Below are positions 6,801-8,552 of a stretch of DNA of 8,552 nt, in pieces. The translations under genes and the position numbers were made by a program. This DNA comes from DASVDK01 sp036562265 [NCBI: Thermodesulfobacteriota bacterium] (GTDB taxonomy: Bacteria > DASVDK01): NCBI GenBank assembly GCA_036562265.1, contig DATCKS010000504.1, forward strand, positions 1 through 8,552, written 5' to 3'. How positions within the stretch are numbered: the first letter of the stretch is position 1; every line of letters starts with the position of its first letter. Below the pieces are notes generated by a model. The model worked only from the letters and a program-made list of their open reading frames with translations, did not search any database and was not told the origin of the DNA.

Positions 6801-7730
6801 ATGTCCGGGTTTCGCCGGTACCTGATCACGCGTCTTGTGGCGTCGGTGGTCACGCTCTTCGGCGTGGCCACCCTCGTCTTCGTCATGGTGCGGGTCCTGC
6901 CCGGCGACCCGGCGCGGGTCGTGGCCGGCGTCTTCGCCACCGACGAGGAGGTGCAGCGCATCCGGGCCCGCATGGGGCTCGACCGGCCGCTCCCGGAACA
7001 GTACGGCGTCTTCCTCGGACGCCTCGTCCAGGGCGACCTCGGCACCTCCGCGCGCACCAACGAGCCGGTCCTCGTCGAGGTGGCGGCCCGCCTCGGCAAC
7101 ACGATCGGGCTGGCCGTCCTCTCGTCGGCCATCGCGGCGCTTCTCGGCGTCGGCGCCGGGGTGCTCGCGGCCACCCGGCCGTACTCGGCCGTCGACTACC
7201 TCCTCTCCACGATCACCCTCTTCGGCGTCTCCATGCCGGTCTACTGGCTCGGGCTCATGCTCATCATCGTCTTCGCGATTCACCTCGGCTGGCTGCCGGC
7301 GGCGGGGGCCGAGGGGCCGGCCAGCATCGTGCTGCCCGCGCTGACGCTGGCCGCCTTCTCCATGGCCCTGGTCACGCGCATGACGCGAGCGAGCATGCTC
7401 GAGGTCCTCGGCCAGGACTACGTCCGCACGGCGCGGGCGAAGGGCGTGCCGGAGGGGCGCGTCGTCTTCCGTCACGCCCTCCGCAACGCCACCATCCCGA
7501 TCCTCACGACCATCGGCCTGCAGTTCGGCTCCCTCCTCGGCGGCGCCGTCCTCACCGAGTCGGTCTTCGGCTGGCCGGGGATCGGCCTCCTCCTGGTGGA
7601 CTCGATCTTCGCCCGCGACTACCCGGTCGTGCAGGGGATCGTGCTCGTCTTCGCCGCGCTCTTCATCCTCACGAACCTCGCGGTCGACCTCCTCTACGCC
7701 TGGGTCGACCCCCGCATCCGCTATGGCTGA
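6801..7730 (+). CDS. dppB: Peptide-type ABC transporter permease, DppB/OppB class
   Basis: One of two inner-membrane subunits forming the transport channel for the solute delivered by the upstream binding protein. Its 309 residues are standard for DppB-type permeases. The N-terminus RRYLITRLVASVVTLFGVATLVFVMVRV is the first membrane segment, followed by the hallmark LPGDPA (33-38) and a periplasmic region with RMGLDRPLPEQY and GDLGTS. Further hydrophobic segments follow. The ATPase-contact (EAA-type) loop begins at about 207 with YVRTARAKG and continues RVVFRHALRNA, and the C-terminus has ESVFGWPGIG. The start ATG lies 21 bases after the binding-protein stop, just beyond the hairpin, with no Shine-Dalgarno sequence in between. 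It overlaps the next permease by eight bases. The symbol is a class name: the actual substrate (dipeptide, oligopeptide, nickel or glutathione relatives) cannot be fixed. Confidence 0.93.
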   Translation: MSGFRRYLITRLVASVVTLFGVATLVFVMVRVLPGDPARVVAGVFATDEEVQRIRARMGLDRPLPEQYGVFLGRLVQGDLGTSARTNEPVLVEVAARLGNTIGLAVLSSAIAALLGVGAGVLAATRPYSAVDYLLSTITLFGVSMPVYWLGLMLIIVFAIHLGWLPAAGAEGPASIVLPALTLAAFSMALVTRMTRASMLEVLGQDYVRTARAKGVPEGRVVFRHALRNATIPILTTIGLQFGSLLGGAVLTESVFGWPGIGLLLVDSIFARDYPVVQGIVLVFAALFILTNLAVDLLYAWVDPRIRYG

Positions 7731-8552
7731 GCGCTCGGCGCTCCTGGACGTCTGGCTCCGCTTCCGGCGCCACCGGGCCGCCCTGGCCGGCCTCCTCCTG
7801 CTCGCCGCCCTCCTCGGGGCCGCGCTGAGCGCGCCGCTCCTGACCGACCACGAGCCGGATCGGCAGAACCTCGCGCAGGCGCTCCGTCCCATCTCCGTCG
7901 AGCACCCGCTCGGCACCGACCACCTCGGCCGCGACATGCTGTCGCGCCTGCTCTACGGCGGGCGTCTCTCGCTCGTCATCGGCGCGCTCGCCGTCGCGCT
8001 CGGCCTCGTCGTGGGCGTGCCGCTCGGCGCCGTCTCGGGCTTCGTCGGCGGCTGGACCGACCTCGTCATCCAGCGCTTCGCCGACACGCTCCTCTCGCTA
8101 CCCGGCTTCCTCCTCGCGCTGTCCCTCGTGTCGATGCTCGGGGTGGGGTTGCGGAACGTCGTGATCTCGGTCGGCGTGAGCGCCATCCCCTCCTTCATCC
8201 GCCTCGTGCGCGGGTCGGTGCTCTCGATTCGCGAGCAGACCTACGTGGAGGCCGCCAAGGCGCTCGGGCAGACGCAGCCGGTCATCATCTTCCGTCACGT
8301 GCTGCCGAACGTCCTCGCGCCGGTCATCGTCCACGCGACGCTGAGCCTCGGTTCGGCCATCCTCGTGGCGGCCGGCCTCGGCTTCCTCGGCCTCGGCGTG
8401 CAGCCGCCCACCGCCGAGTGGGGGGCGATGCTCGGCGAGGGGCGCCAGTACATCTTCCGGGCGCCGATGCTCACGACGCTCCCCGGCCTCGCGATCTTCC
8501 TCGCGGTGCTCGGCTTCAACCTCGTGGGCGACGGCCTGCGCGACGCGCTCGA
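7723..8552 (+). CDS. dppC: Peptide-type ABC transporter permease, DppC/OppC class, 3' partial
   Basis: Second channel subunit, expected to pair with the upstream DppB-type permease. It is open to the right edge with 276 residues visible. DppC proteins usually end shortly after the GDGLRDALD sequence reached here, so probably only about 5-15 residues are missing. The start ATG 7723 sits in ATGGCTGA, overlapping the previous stop, a typical coupled arrangement. Visible landmarks are an N-terminal membrane segment (about 18-40), the class motif HPLGTDHLGRDMLSRLLYGG from residue 61, SLPGFLLAL in a middle membrane region, the canonical EAA loop YVEAAKALG (from 174) leading to RHVLPN (191-196), and GLGFLGLGVQPPTAEWG near the C-terminus. 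ATPase genes (DppD/DppF type) are expected beyond the window. The symbol is a class name only. Confidence 0.92.
   Translation, partial: MAERSALLDVWLRFRRHRAALAGLLLLAALLGAALSAPLLTDHEPDRQNLAQALRPISVEHPLGTDHLGRDMLSRLLYGGRLSLVIGALAVALGLVVGVPLGAVSGFVGGWTDLVIQRFADTLLSLPGFLLALSLVSMLGVGLRNVVISVGVSAIPSFIRLVRGSVLSIREQTYVEAAKALGQTQPVIIFRHVLPNVLAPVIVHATLSLGSAILVAAGLGFLGLGVQPPTAEWGAMLGEGRQYIFRAPMLTTLPGLAIFLAVLGFNLVGDGLRDAL

Noticed and set aside
5576-7828. A 750-codon plus-strand open frame across the binding-protein and permease genes
   Set aside because: It is a shifted frame of two real genes in the same phase, rich in R/P/G/A without family motifs.
3993-7937. A 1314-codon open frame on the minus strand running across three genes
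   Set aside because: The amidohydrolase, binding-protein and first permease genes all start at positions divisible by three, so they share one phase and one antisense frame stays stop-poor throughout at this GC content. The translation is low-complexity R/D/G/E/H-rich with no domain pattern, whereas the plus strand has full catalytic and family motifs.

Overview
The window is very GC-rich bacterial DNA, densely coded, with strong G/C bias at codon third positions. It holds seven protein genes, two of them cut by the window edges, and no RNA gene, mobile-element gene or CRISPR array. The organism cannot be named from this sequence. A cleavable signal peptide without a lipobox cysteine on the solute-binding protein points to a diderm (Gram-negative-type) cell. 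A fused gamma/alpha KorA with a compact KorB is common in deep-branching soil and sediment lineages (Rokubacteria/Methylomirabilota, Chloroflexota, Gemmatimonadota) and in actinobacteria. A Rokubacteria-like source is only a low-confidence guess.

Layout. Bases 1-2752 (+) carry korA (5' end missing) and korB, overlapping by 11 bases, for a two-subunit 2-oxoglutarate:ferredoxin oxidoreductase. Bases 2753-2799 lie between convergent genes and are mostly filled by a near-perfect palindrome (2758-2788). It may be a bidirectional terminator, a REP-like element, or both. Bases 2800-4014 (-) encode a threonine synthase-type PLP enzyme. Its start is only 17 bases from the divergent start at 4032. Bases 4032-8552 (+) look like one operon: a cytoplasmic binuclear-metal amidohydrolase of the imidazolonepropionase/Xaa-Pro-dipeptidase-like group, a family-5 periplasmic solute-binding protein, and two inner-membrane permeases of the dipeptide/oligopeptide ABC class. 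The second permease runs off the right edge.

How the genes could work together. The binding protein captures a small peptide-like or amide-containing solute, the two permeases with ATPases presumably encoded beyond 8552 import it, and the amidohydrolase hydrolyses it in the cytoplasm. Released amino-acid carbon could enter central metabolism through 2-oxoglutarate and succinyl-CoA, where KorAB acts, but korAB and the threonine synthase are not co-oriented with the transport operon and need not be functionally tied to it.

The most interesting signals are between or inside ordinary genes: a perfect 12-bp all-GC hairpin around the stop codon of the binding-protein gene, the convergent palindrome after korB, a 19-bp tandem repeat at the amidohydrolase/binding-protein junction, an unusually tight divergent start region without Shine-Dalgarno sequences, and an apparently altered ligand-binding motif in the binding protein. 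I saw no clearly novel multi-gene system.
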